Notes under the pieces: model-generated | The model's input: the letters and a program-made list of their open reading frames with translations, nothing else | Databases searched by the model: none | Told to the model about the DNA's origin: nothing | Part shown: one piece after another, positions 41,196 to 48,827 of the stretch | Layout: every line of letters begins with the position of its first letter | Position numbering within the stretch: the stretch's first letter is position 1 | Made by a program: the position numbers and the translations under genes | From: Actinomycetes bacterium | GTDB taxonomy: Bacteria > Actinomycetota > Actinomycetes > DATJPE01 | Assembly (NCBI GenBank): GCA_035506535.1 | Contig: DATJPE010000029.1 | Span: 121,657 to 185,656 of the forward strand | Length of the DNA stretch: 64,000 bases | Direction: 5' to 3'

Positions 41196-42469
41196 CGCGC
41201 AAGCTCCTCGTGCGATGGGGAGTGGGTGTCGCAGCCGTCGCGCTGCTAGCCGCCTGTAGCAACTCCTCGTCGGGCTCCACGTCCGGCTCGTCCTCCGCAC
41301 CCGCAACCTCGACCGGCTCGTCCACGTCGAGCTCCACCGGTGGATCCGCCGACGTCCTGGGGACGCCGAACGCGGCGACCGGGACCCCGATCACCGTCGG
41401 CATGCTCAACCTCGAGCAGGGCCCGGTGACCTTCCCCGAGATGCGTGAAGGTGTTCAGGCGGCCATCGCCTACATCAACGCCTACAAGGGCGGCCTCGGC
41501 GGCCACCCGCTCAAGCTGGTGACCTGCGTGACCGACGGCCAGCCGGCAACCTCGGCTCGCTGCGCCAACCAGATCCTGGACAAGCATCCCGCGTTCATCA
41601 TCGGCGGCGCTGACACCGGCGCCCCGGGATCCATGCCGGTGTGGCAGCGGGCCAACCTGGCCTACGTCGGTGGTGGATCCTTCACTCCCGCGGAGCTCAA
41701 CTACACCAACGGTGTGATCTTCTCGGCGATCGCGGGCGCGGACAACGCGGCCGGCGTCGTCTACGCGAAGAGCCAGGGCGTCAACAGCGGCATCGTCGTC
41801 TACACCTCCGACACGGAGGGGACCCGCTCGGGTCTGGCGGTGCAGGGCAACATGAAGAAGGTCGGCATGAACCCGGTCTCCGGGGTGCCGGTCCCTCCGA
41901 CCGCGGCCGACGTGAGCACCCAGGCCGCCACCGTGGTGAAGGCCAAGCGGGACATGGTGTACGTCACCACTCCGGTCGGCTGCGCGAGCATGCTCAAGAC
42001 GCTCAAGCAGCTCGGCAGCAAGGCCAAGGTGTTCGTCGTCGACCCCTGCACCGACCCGCGCGTCATCGCTGCCGCCGGCGGCGGAGCGGACGGCATGATC
42101 TGGGGCGCCCCGGTCGACCTGCCCAACTCGACTCCTGACGCGACGCTGTACATGGCGGCGCTGCAGAAGTTCGCCCCCAAGGACGTCGTCATCGACTCCA
42201 TCACGGCCATCGGGTTCCAGAGCGTCATGAACATCCAGGCGGCGCTCAACTCCATCGCGGACAACCTGACGACCGCGTCGATCCTCTCGGCGTTCCGTAC
42301 CGGGTCGAACCATCCGAACTTCATGGGCCACCCGTACACCTGCGACGGCAAGCAGCTACCCGGCAGCACGACGGTCTGCAACGCCTGGCAGCACATCATC
42401 CAGTGGTCCGGAGGCAAGGCTTCCTACCTCGGCGGCTACGTGAACCCCGTCTCGGCCATGGGCAGCTGA
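41192..42469 (+). CDS. ABC importer substrate-binding lipoprotein (LivK type)
   Basis: A 425-residue extracytoplasmic binding protein anchored by lipid: signal peptide with lipobox LLAAC (Cys22), a Ser/Thr/Gly linker, then a Peripla_BP_6 domain (ITVGMLNLEQGPVTFPEMREGVQAAIAYINAYKGGLGGHPLKLV). Together with the ATPases and fused permease it forms a complete importer. The neighbouring hydroxylase suggests an aromatic or other carboxylic acid as ligand. A strong hairpin follows the stop, which would raise its level relative to the permease. Confidence 0.9.
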   Translation: MTRKLLVRWGVGVAAVALLAACSNSSSGSTSGSSSAPATSTGSSTSSSTGGSADVLGTPNAATGTPITVGMLNLEQGPVTFPEMREGVQAAIAYINAYKGGLGGHPLKLVTCVTDGQPATSARCANQILDKHPAFIIGGADTGAPGSMPVWQRANLAYVGGGSFTPAELNYTNGVIFSAIAGADNAAGVVYAKSQGVNSGIVVYTSDTEGTRSGLAVQGNMKKVGMNPVSGVPVPPTAADVSTQAATVVKAKRDMVYVTTPVGCASMLKTLKQLGSKAKVFVVDPCTDPRVIAAAGGGADGMIWGAPVDLPNSTPDATLYMAALQKFAPKDVVIDSITAIGFQSVMNIQAALNSIADNLTTASILSAFRTGSNHPNFMGHPYTCDGKQLPGSTTVCNAWQHIIQWSGGKASYLGGYVNPVSAMGS

Positions 42470-42492
42470 CCGAGAGCCGACGATGTCCGTCC

Positions 42493-42531
42493 TGCCCTGC
42501 CTGTGCCGCTGAACGCGGCACAGGCAGGGCA
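42493..42531 (+). terminator. Strong intra-operon hairpin after the binding-protein gene
   Basis: TGCCCTGCCTGTGCCGC (42493-42509) pairs perfectly over 17 bp with 42515-42531 around a TGAAC loop. It fills the gap between binding protein and permease. Such hairpins act as attenuators or mRNA stabilisers that keep binding protein in excess. Confidence 0.8.
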
Positions 42532-42548
42532 CCAACCTCGGAGGACCC

Positions 42549-44576
42549 ATGAGCGACACGATGCTCTTCCTCCTGCTCGGGCTCGGCGCAGGAGCGATCT
42601 ACGGCCTGCTCGCCCTCGGCCTCGTCCTGAAGTACCGGGCTGCCGGCGTGGTCGACTTCGCCCACGGCGCCGTCGCGATGATCTCCGCTTTCGTCTTCGT
42701 CTCGCTGCGCGACGACGGCAACCTCCAGCTGCCGTGGCCGGTCCTCCCGCACACGATCAACATCTCCGACACCGGTGTGCCGCTGGCGACCAGCATCGTC
42801 GCCACCCTGGTCTACGCGGGAGTGCTCGGCGCGGTCCTCTACTACATCGTCTACCGGCCGCTACAGCACTCGAACGCGCTGACCAAGGTATGCGCCTCGG
42901 TCGGTGTCATGCTCTACCTGCAGGCCACAGCCGTCCTCAACTTCGGGACAGCGGGCCGTACCACCGGTTCGGTGCTGCCTAGCGGCTCGGTCACCATCGC
43001 GGGTGTCCCGGTCCCGGTGGACCGACTCTGGCTGTCCGTGCTCGTCCTGGTCATCGCGGCCGCTCTCGCGTTCCTGTACCGAGGCACCTTGTTCGGGCTA
43101 CGCACGCGCGCCGGTGCCGAGAACGAGGTCGGCGCCGCACTCGTCGGCATCTCCTCGACGCGTGTGGCGATGCAGAACTGGATCATCGCGACGGTCCTGG
43201 CCGGGGCATCGGGCATCCTCATCGCCCCGATCTCCAGCCTCGACCCCACGTCGTACACCCTGTTCATCATCCCGGCGCTGTGCGTGGCGCTCATCGCGGG
43301 CTTCTCGTCGTTCATGCTCGCGGCGGCCGGCGGCCTCGTCCTCGGGATGGCCGAGTCGGAGATCATCCAAGTCCTCGCGAACCACCAGTCATTGCCGCAG
43401 CAGGGCATCGCCGAGGGTCTGCCGTTCATCGTGATCCTGCTCATCATGACCTGGCGAGGCCGCTCGCTGATCCCCCGCGGCACCCTCATCCAGCCCCGCA
43501 ACCCCTCGGTGGGCCGACCCCGCGCCCCGTTCCGCACCTCGGTGCTGACCTTCGTCGCCGGGACCGTGGTCCTCCTGCTCCTGCACGGCTCGTTGAAGTC
43601 CGCGTTCATGTCCTCGATCAGCACGGCGTGCCTCGCCCTGTCCCTGGTCGTTCTCACCGGCTACGTCGGACAGGTGTCCCTCGCCCAGCTGTCCTTCTCG
43701 GCGTTCTCGGCCTTCATCCTCAGCCACATCGCCACGACCCACGGGTTGGGCTTCCCGTGGTCGCTGCTCCTCGCGTCGCTCGCGGCCGTCCCGCTGGGCG
43801 TGCTCATCGGCCTGCCCGCCCTTCGCGTACGAGGGGTCAACCTGGCCATCGTCACTCTCGCGGCGGGAGCCGCGCTCGAGGGCCTGCTGTTCGACAACGT
43901 GCACTTCAGCGGCGGCCTCGGAGGTCGCAACGTGCCCTCGCCCAGCATCCTCGGCTTCAACCTCGGGATCTCCAGCGGCAAGGACTATCCGCGGACGGTG
44001 TTCGGCATCTTCCTGCTCGTCGTCGTCATCGCCGTCGGATATGTCGTCGCGCGGCTGCGCAACTCCCCTACCGGACGCATGCTTCTTGCGGTGCGGTCCA
44101 ACGAGAGAGCAGCAGCGGCGTCTGGCATCAACGTCCCTCGTGCGAAGCTGCTCGCCTTCGGGATCTCCAGCTTCATCGCCGGCCTCGGCGGCTGCCTGCT
44201 CGCCTATCAGCAGGGCACGATCTCCCCGGCGAGCTTCGCGGTGTTCCAGTCCCTCGGCCTGCTGGCCATCGCCTACGTCGCCGGGATCGGACGGATCGCC
44301 GGGGCGGCCGTCGCGGGCATCATGCTCGCCAACACCGGCCTGGTGGTGAGCGCCCTGGACAAGTACCTCGGCCTCGGCAGCTACCAGTCGGTCATCGCGG
44401 GCATCCTGCTCACCCTGACCGCCATCCAGAACCCGGACGGGATCGCGACCCCGACCGCCAACGGCAAGGGACCGGCGAACCTCATCGAGCGGGTGGGCCG
44501 GCGGTTCACCCGAACGAGCGGCGACGCGGCGCCCGTCGTGGGCGCCGCGCCCGGCTCGTCCAAGGTCGCCGCATGA
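42549..44576 (+). CDS. Fused LivH-LivM permease of the ABC importer
   Basis: A 675-residue membrane protein that joins the two permeases normally made separately. Residues 1 to about 290 are LivH-like (GLGAGAIYGLLALGLVLKYRAAGVVDFAHGAVAM); a polar linker near 300-330 leads to a LivM-like half (STACLALSLVVLTGYVGQVSLAQ and the coupling loop GRMLLAVRSNERAAAASGINV). GGAGG precedes the ATG. The complete ATPase pair upstream means one fused protein provides the whole channel. Confidence 0.9.
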   Translation: MSDTMLFLLLGLGAGAIYGLLALGLVLKYRAAGVVDFAHGAVAMISAFVFVSLRDDGNLQLPWPVLPHTINISDTGVPLATSIVATLVYAGVLGAVLYYIVYRPLQHSNALTKVCASVGVMLYLQATAVLNFGTAGRTTGSVLPSGSVTIAGVPVPVDRLWLSVLVLVIAAALAFLYRGTLFGLRTRAGAENEVGAALVGISSTRVAMQNWIIATVLAGASGILIAPISSLDPTSYTLFIIPALCVALIAGFSSFMLAAAGGLVLGMAESEIIQVLANHQSLPQQGIAEGLPFIVILLIMTWRGRSLIPRGTLIQPRNPSVGRPRAPFRTSVLTFVAGTVVLLLLHGSLKSAFMSSISTACLALSLVVLTGYVGQVSLAQLSFSAFSAFILSHIATTHGLGFPWSLLLASLAAVPLGVLIGLPALRVRGVNLAIVTLAAGAALEGLLFDNVHFSGGLGGRNVPSPSILGFNLGISSGKDYPRTVFGIFLLVVVIAVGYVVARLRNSPTGRMLLAVRSNERAAAASGINVPRAKLLAFGISSFIAGLGGCLLAYQQGTISPASFAVFQSLGLLAIAYVAGIGRIAGAAVAGIMLANTGLVVSALDKYLGLGSYQSVIAGILLTLTAIQNPDGIATPTANGKGPANLIERVGRRFTRTSGDAAPVVGAAPGSSKVAA

Positions 44577-44589
44577 GCGTGCTCGCCCC

Positions 44590-45309
44590 ATGAGCGACGG
44601 CAACCGTCGGCTCGCGGTCGTGACCGGCGGAGCCGGGGCCATCGGCGGCGCGATCTGCACGACGCTGCTGGCCTCTGGACACGAGGTCGTCTCCTTCGAC
44701 ATGCGACCGCCGGAGGATCCAACGGTGGGCGCCGTCGTCCTCGACCTCGGTCAGGAGGCGGAAGTTCGCACGGCCGCAGCCGGTGTACTCGCCCGGCACG
44801 GCCGTTGCGACGTCGTGGTCCATGCGGCGGCGGCGTTCGACCGCGCCACGCTGGGCTCGCTGGACCTGGCGACGTTCCACCGGGTGCAGCGCGTCAACGT
44901 CGACTCCTACCTCCTGCTGGCGCAGGCATTCGTCCCCGCGATGACCGCTCGCGGGTTCGGCCGCCTGGTGGCGGTGGTGTCCGACACCGTGTGGTCGCCG
45001 CCCTCCGCAGACCTGCTCGCCTACGTCACGAGCAAGGCGGCGCTGGTCGGCCTCACCCGAGCGCTCGCCACCGCTCTCGGACGCCACGGTGTGACGGCGA
45101 GCGCCGTCGCACCCGGTCTGACGGACACCCCGGCCGCCCGTGAGGCCATGGACGACACCGTGTTCGACAGCGTCGTGTCCCACCAGGCGCTGCCGCGACG
45201 CCTCGTCGCCGCCGATGTCGCCGCGGCCGTCGCGTTCCTCGCCGGGGACTCGGCCGAGTCCCTGACCGGTCAGGTCCTCTGCGTCGACGGCGGGCTCGTC
45301 CTGCGCTGA
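44590..45309 (+). CDS. SDR family oxidoreductase 5
   Basis: A 239-residue classical SDR with VTGGAGAIGGAI for cofactor binding, VVHAAAA in place of NNAG, Ser in VVSDTV and catalytic YVTSK. The end is SLTGQVLCVDGGLV. It starts 13 nt after the permease. Its substrate is unknown; a dihydrodiol, alcohol or 3-oxoacyl compound is possible. Confidence 0.86.
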   Translation: MSDGNRRLAVVTGGAGAIGGAICTTLLASGHEVVSFDMRPPEDPTVGAVVLDLGQEAEVRTAAAGVLARHGRCDVVVHAAAAFDRATLGSLDLATFHRVQRVNVDSYLLLAQAFVPAMTARGFGRLVAVVSDTVWSPPSADLLAYVTSKAALVGLTRALATALGRHGVTASAVAPGLTDTPAAREAMDDTVFDSVVSHQALPRRLVAADVAAAVAFLAGDSAESLTGQVLCVDGGLVLR

Positions 45310-45341
45310 GCCCATCGCACCCGACCGGACCAGGAGGAGCC

Positions 45342-45764
45342 ATGCAGCGCGACCGCTACGACGAGTACGTCCGCCGGTTCAACGCCGAGGACCCGACAGC
45401 CTTCGACGACTTCCTCACCGACGACATGCGGATGCAGAACGGCACCCTCGTCTACCACGGCGTGCAAGGCATGAAGGACCACTACGCGAGGATCTGGGGA
45501 ACCCTCAAGGAGACCCTCCACGTCGAGCGATTCGTCTCGGACGAGCACACCGCGGCGGTGCAGCTGTGGGCGAACTTCGAAGCACTCGTCGATGCCGAGG
45601 AGTCGCTCTTCGGTCCGCTCCGCAAGGGCGACCAGCTCGACTACAGGGGCATCATCATGTACCGGCTCCGGGACGGGAAGTTCTGCGACATCCGCGTGGC
45701 CTACAACAGCTTCACCTTCACCGGGTCGGACGGCGTGCCCGTCGAGCGCGGGATCCCGCACTGA
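45342..45764 (+). CDS. NTF2-like/SnoaL-type protein
   Basis: A 140-residue cone-shaped NTF2-fold protein. The pattern YDEYVRRFNAEDPTAFDDFLTDDMRMQNG, then YHGVQGMKDHYARIW and FCDIRVAYNSF fits the nuclear transport factor 2 family, which holds SnoaL cyclases, dehydratases and small subunits of ring-hydroxylating oxygenases. GGAGGAG is an excellent ribosome site. The role is unknown; it may be an isomerase or dehydratase. Confidence 0.75.
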   Translation: MQRDRYDEYVRRFNAEDPTAFDDFLTDDMRMQNGTLVYHGVQGMKDHYARIWGTLKETLHVERFVSDEHTAAVQLWANFEALVDAEESLFGPLRKGDQLDYRGIIMYRLRDGKFCDIRVAYNSFTFTGSDGVPVERGIPH

Positions 45765-45780
45765 AAGACCGCCGAGCGGG

Positions 45781-46992
45781 ATGACGACGACGCCTGGGGC
45801 GACCGCCCGCCGGCACCCGCACCTCATCCTGCTGCTCGCGGCCCTGTCCGCGCTTGCGCCGCTGTGCACCGACCTGTACCTGCCCGTGATGCCGGCGATG
45901 GCACGCGACCTCGGGGTCACGCAGTCGGCGGCTCAGGCCACCGTGGCCGCGGTGTTGATCGGCGTCGCGATCGGCCAGCTGGTCATCGGCTCTCTCAGCG
46001 ACGCCTGGGGGCGCAGACGGCCGGCAGTAGCGGGGGCCTCGATGTTCGTCCTGGCGGCTGTGGGCAGCGCTCTGGCGCCGGGGATCGCGTCGCTAGTCGT
46101 GATCCGTTTCGTCGCCGGGATCGCGACCGCCGCCTGTCTCGTCACCGCGCGCGCCATCGTCGCCGACGTGTACCCGGATCGTGAGGCGGCCCGCTCGTAC
46201 GCGACCCTGGCCGCGACGGTCACCATCGTCCCGGTCCTCGCACCGGCCGTGGGCGGCGTTCTCGCGCTGTTCATGGGCTGGCGGATGATGTTCGTCCTGC
46301 TGGCCGGTGCCGGGTTCCTCGTGCTCGTCACCGCGCTGCGCTCGCTGGAGGAGACCCTCCCTGAGCGACGGCCGGCCCACGTGGGTCGGGCGATGGGTGA
46401 TCTGGCCGGGCTGCTGCGCCTGCGCCTCTTCGGCGCCTACGTCGCCTGCGTTGCCGCGGCGGGAGGAGTGCTGTTCTCCTACATCGCCGCGTCGTCGTTC
46501 CTCCTGCAGGTCCGCTTCGGGATGTCGGCCACGTCGTACGGCTTCGTCTTCGCGCTCAACGCGAGTGGGCTGTTCGTTGCCGCCAACGTCAGCCGCCGCC
46601 TGGTACAGCGCACCGGCCCCGCCCCCCTGCTCTCGGCGGGACAGCTGCTCACGCTCGTCGGGGTCGCGGTCGTGGCGGCGGGCGTCGCGGCGTCCGCGCT
46701 CCCGCTCGTGCTGCTCGGGCTGCTGCTGACCGTCAGCAGCATGGGTCTGATCATCTCCAACGCCATGGCGCTCGGCATGGCGCACGCTCGCGGTCGAGCA
46801 GGCTCGGCCGCAGGCCTGTTCGGGATCGCCCAGTTCGCCTTCGGCGGTCTGGTGGCACCGCTGGCCGGAGCCGGCGGATCTGCCTGGTCCTTCGTCCTCC
46901 TGGTCGCGGGTTGTGCGCTGGCCGGGCCGCTGCTGCGCGTGGTGCTGGTCCGCGGACCCGGTACCGTCGCCGAGTCAGCCGCGCAGCCGTAG
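45781..46992 (+). CDS. MFS transporter, Bcr/CflA drug-resistance type
   Basis: A 403-residue protein with 12 likely membrane segments. DLYLPVMPAMARDLGVTQSAAQATVAAVLIGVAIGQLVIGSLSDAWGRRRP is characteristic of the Bcr/CflA family, including the loop motif. It is last in the long operon and may export a toxic intermediate or excess substrate. Its 3' end overlaps the convergent amidohydrolase gene by 18 nt. Confidence 0.88.
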   Translation: MTTTPGATARRHPHLILLLAALSALAPLCTDLYLPVMPAMARDLGVTQSAAQATVAAVLIGVAIGQLVIGSLSDAWGRRRPAVAGASMFVLAAVGSALAPGIASLVVIRFVAGIATAACLVTARAIVADVYPDREAARSYATLAATVTIVPVLAPAVGGVLALFMGWRMMFVLLAGAGFLVLVTALRSLEETLPERRPAHVGRAMGDLAGLLRLRLFGAYVACVAAAGGVLFSYIAASSFLLQVRFGMSATSYGFVFALNASGLFVAANVSRRLVQRTGPAPLLSAGQLLTLVGVAVVAAGVAASALPLVLLGLLLTVSSMGLIISNAMALGMAHARGRAGSAAGLFGIAQFAFGGLVAPLAGAGGSAWSFVLLVAGCALAGPLLRVVLVRGPGTVAESAAQP

Positions 46993-47874
46993 CGCCTCGA
47001 TGGCGTTCTCCTTGAGGATCAGCGGGCGCACCTCGGCCTTCAGCGGCAGGTCCGCGAAGTCCCGCAGCCAGCGGTCCGGGCTGATCAGCGGGTAGTCGGA
47101 GCCGAACAGCACCTTGTGCCTGAGCAGAGAGTCCGCGTAGCGGACCAGCTGGGGCGGGAAGTACTTCGGCGACCATCCGGACAGGTCGAGGTAGACGTTG
47201 GCCTTGTGGGTGGCGATGGCGAGTGCCTCGTCCTGCCAGGGGAAGGACGGGTGGGCGATGATCAGCGTCAACCCCGGGAAGTCCGCTGCGACGTCATCGA
47301 GGGCCATCGGGTTGGAGTAGCGCAGCCGCAAGCCATGTCCGCCCGGGGTTCCCGCGCCGATCCCCGTCTGGCCACTGTGGAACAGCGCCGGTACGCCGAG
47401 CTCGTCGAGCACCGCGTAGAGCGGGTAGGCGAGCGCGTCGTCGGGGGAGAAGGCCTGCAGCGTCGGATGGAACTTGAACCCGCGGACCCCCATCTCCTCC
47501 ACCAGCCGGCGGGCCTCGTCGAGAGCCCATGCACCACGGTGCGGGTCGATGCTGGCGAAGGGGATGAGCACGTCGGGATGGCGACGCGCCGCTCGGGCGA
47601 CGTCGTCGTTCGGGACGGGTGGGTGTCCCGTGTTGTGCTCGGAGTCCACGGTGAAGACGACGGCGGCCATGTTCCGCGCGCGGTAGTACTCGGCCAGCTG
47701 GTCGAGCGTCGGCGCCCGGCCGTCCTCGGTCCGGAAGTAGGCAGCCGAGGCGGCCATCAGCGAGTCGGGAAGGCTGAGATGGCCGTCCTCGGAGACCTCC
47801 GCGTGGGTGTGGACGTCGATCGCGACGACCGCGTCCAGGTCGATGCCGGTGCTCATCGCCTCTCCCGCGCTCAT
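46975..47874 (-). CDS. TIM-barrel amidohydrolase (ACMSD/CouO-like)
   Basis: A 299-residue metal-dependent hydrolase of the amidohydrolase-2 family. Metal motifs are VAIDVHTHAEV at the N-terminus, KFHPTLQAF, a later IIAHPSFPW and LFGSDYPLI. ATG at 47874 overlaps the preceding stop (ATGA); an internal ATG at 47856 has a better ribosome site. The family includes decarboxylases and C-C hydrolases. Placed after CoA-dependent beta-oxidation-type enzymes, it recalls CouO, which hydrolyses 4-hydroxyphenyl-beta-ketoacyl-CoA in Rhodococcus; this is inference. Confidence 0.8.
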   Translation of the reverse strand: MSAGEAMSTGIDLDAVVAIDVHTHAEVSEDGHLSLPDSLMAASAAYFRTEDGRAPTLDQLAEYYRARNMAAVVFTVDSEHNTGHPPVPNDDVARAARRHPDVLIPFASIDPHRGAWALDEARRLVEEMGVRGFKFHPTLQAFSPDDALAYPLYAVLDELGVPALFHSGQTGIGAGTPGGHGLRLRYSNPMALDDVAADFPGLTLIIAHPSFPWQDEALAIATHKANVYLDLSGWSPKYFPPQLVRYADSLLRHKVLFGSDYPLISPDRWLRDFADLPLKAEVRPLILKENAIEALRLRG

Positions 47875-48827
47875 GGCAGCCCGGTCTCTGCGGCCTTGGC
47901 CGCGAGCAATCCGAGGACCACCCGGTCCCGTGCCGCGGCCAGTGCCTCCGTCGTCGTCGTGCCCAGCTCGTCGGCCATCTGCCGGGTCACCGTCGCCACC
48001 AGCTCGGGCGTCCAGGACGGCGTGCGCAGGTCGTCCCACCAACGGACCATCGGCGGGCCGAGGTGCTCGAGGGTGTGCGCGATGCCGCCGCCTCCACCGG
48101 AGAGGTGCTGGCCGGCGAACGGCCCCACCACCGCCCAGCGCAGCCCTGGGCCGTGGGTGATGGCGGCGTCGATGTCGCCGACGCTGGCCGCGCCCCGGCT
48201 GACCAGGTCGTACGCCTCGCGCCACAGCGCCGCCTGCAGGCGGTTGACGAGGTGGCCGTCGAGCTCGAGCCGCACGTGCACCGGCCGCTTGCCGAGCGCC
48301 GCGTAGAAGGCCATGGCGGCCGCGATGGCAGCGTCGGAGGTGAGGGCTCCACCGACGACCTCGACGAGCGGGATGAGATGGGCCGGGTGGAACGGGTGGC
48401 CGACCAGAACCCGCTCCGGGTGCTCGGTGCAGCTCGCCTGGATGTCGCTCGGGCGCAGTCCGGAGGTGCTGCTCGCCACCGCCGTCACGGCAGGTGCGAA
48501 GCGGTCGATCTCGGCGAGCAGCAGCCGCTTCTGCTCGAGACGTTCCGGTCCGCTCTCCTGGACGAAGCGCACCCCGCGAACCGCATCCGCCACGGTGTCG
48601 CTCCACTCGAGCCGCCCCAGCGCGGGTTCGCCGGGAGTGCCGAGCGCCGCCAGCGCCGGCCACGCCGCGCGCACGTCACGCTCGAGGCGCTCGCGCGCGC
48701 CGGGCGCCGGGTCGTGGGCGCGGACGGGCAGACCGCGACCGAGGAAGAGCGCGCACCAGGCCGAACCGATGACCCCGGTCCCGACGACGGCCACCGGGTC
48801 GCCCGGCGTCGTCGCGTCCTGGCTCAC
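47871..48827 (-). CDS. 3-hydroxyacyl-CoA dehydrogenase family protein (carnitine-dehydrogenase-like)
   Basis: A 318-residue NAD-dependent 3-hydroxyacid dehydrogenase. The Rossmann motif is VVGTGVIGSAWCALFLGRG, with VQESGPERLEQKRLL and SSTSGLRPSDIQ, and the His/Glu pair in VGHPFHPAHLIPLVEVVGG. The layout resembles L-carnitine dehydrogenase and gulonate dehydrogenase more than long beta-oxidation enzymes. It overlaps both neighbours by 4 nt. It probably oxidises a 3-hydroxy side chain, as a CoA ester or free acid. Confidence 0.85.
   Translation of the reverse strand: MSQDATTPGDPVAVVGTGVIGSAWCALFLGRGLPVRAHDPAPGARERLERDVRAAWPALAALGTPGEPALGRLEWSDTVADAVRGVRFVQESGPERLEQKRLLLAEIDRFAPAVTAVASSTSGLRPSDIQASCTEHPERVLVGHPFHPAHLIPLVEVVGGALTSDAAIAAAMAFYAALGKRPVHVRLELDGHLVNRLQAALWREAYDLVSRGAASVGDIDAAITHGPGLRWAVVGPFAGQHLSGGGGGIAHTLEHLGPPMVRWWDDLRTPSWTPELVATVTRQMADELGTTTTEALAAARDRVVLGLLAAKAAETGLP

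Noticed and set aside
39581..44576. Calling the importer a leucine/isoleucine/valine transporter
   Set aside because: The Liv family is broad and the operon is aromatic-degrading, so specificity is left open.
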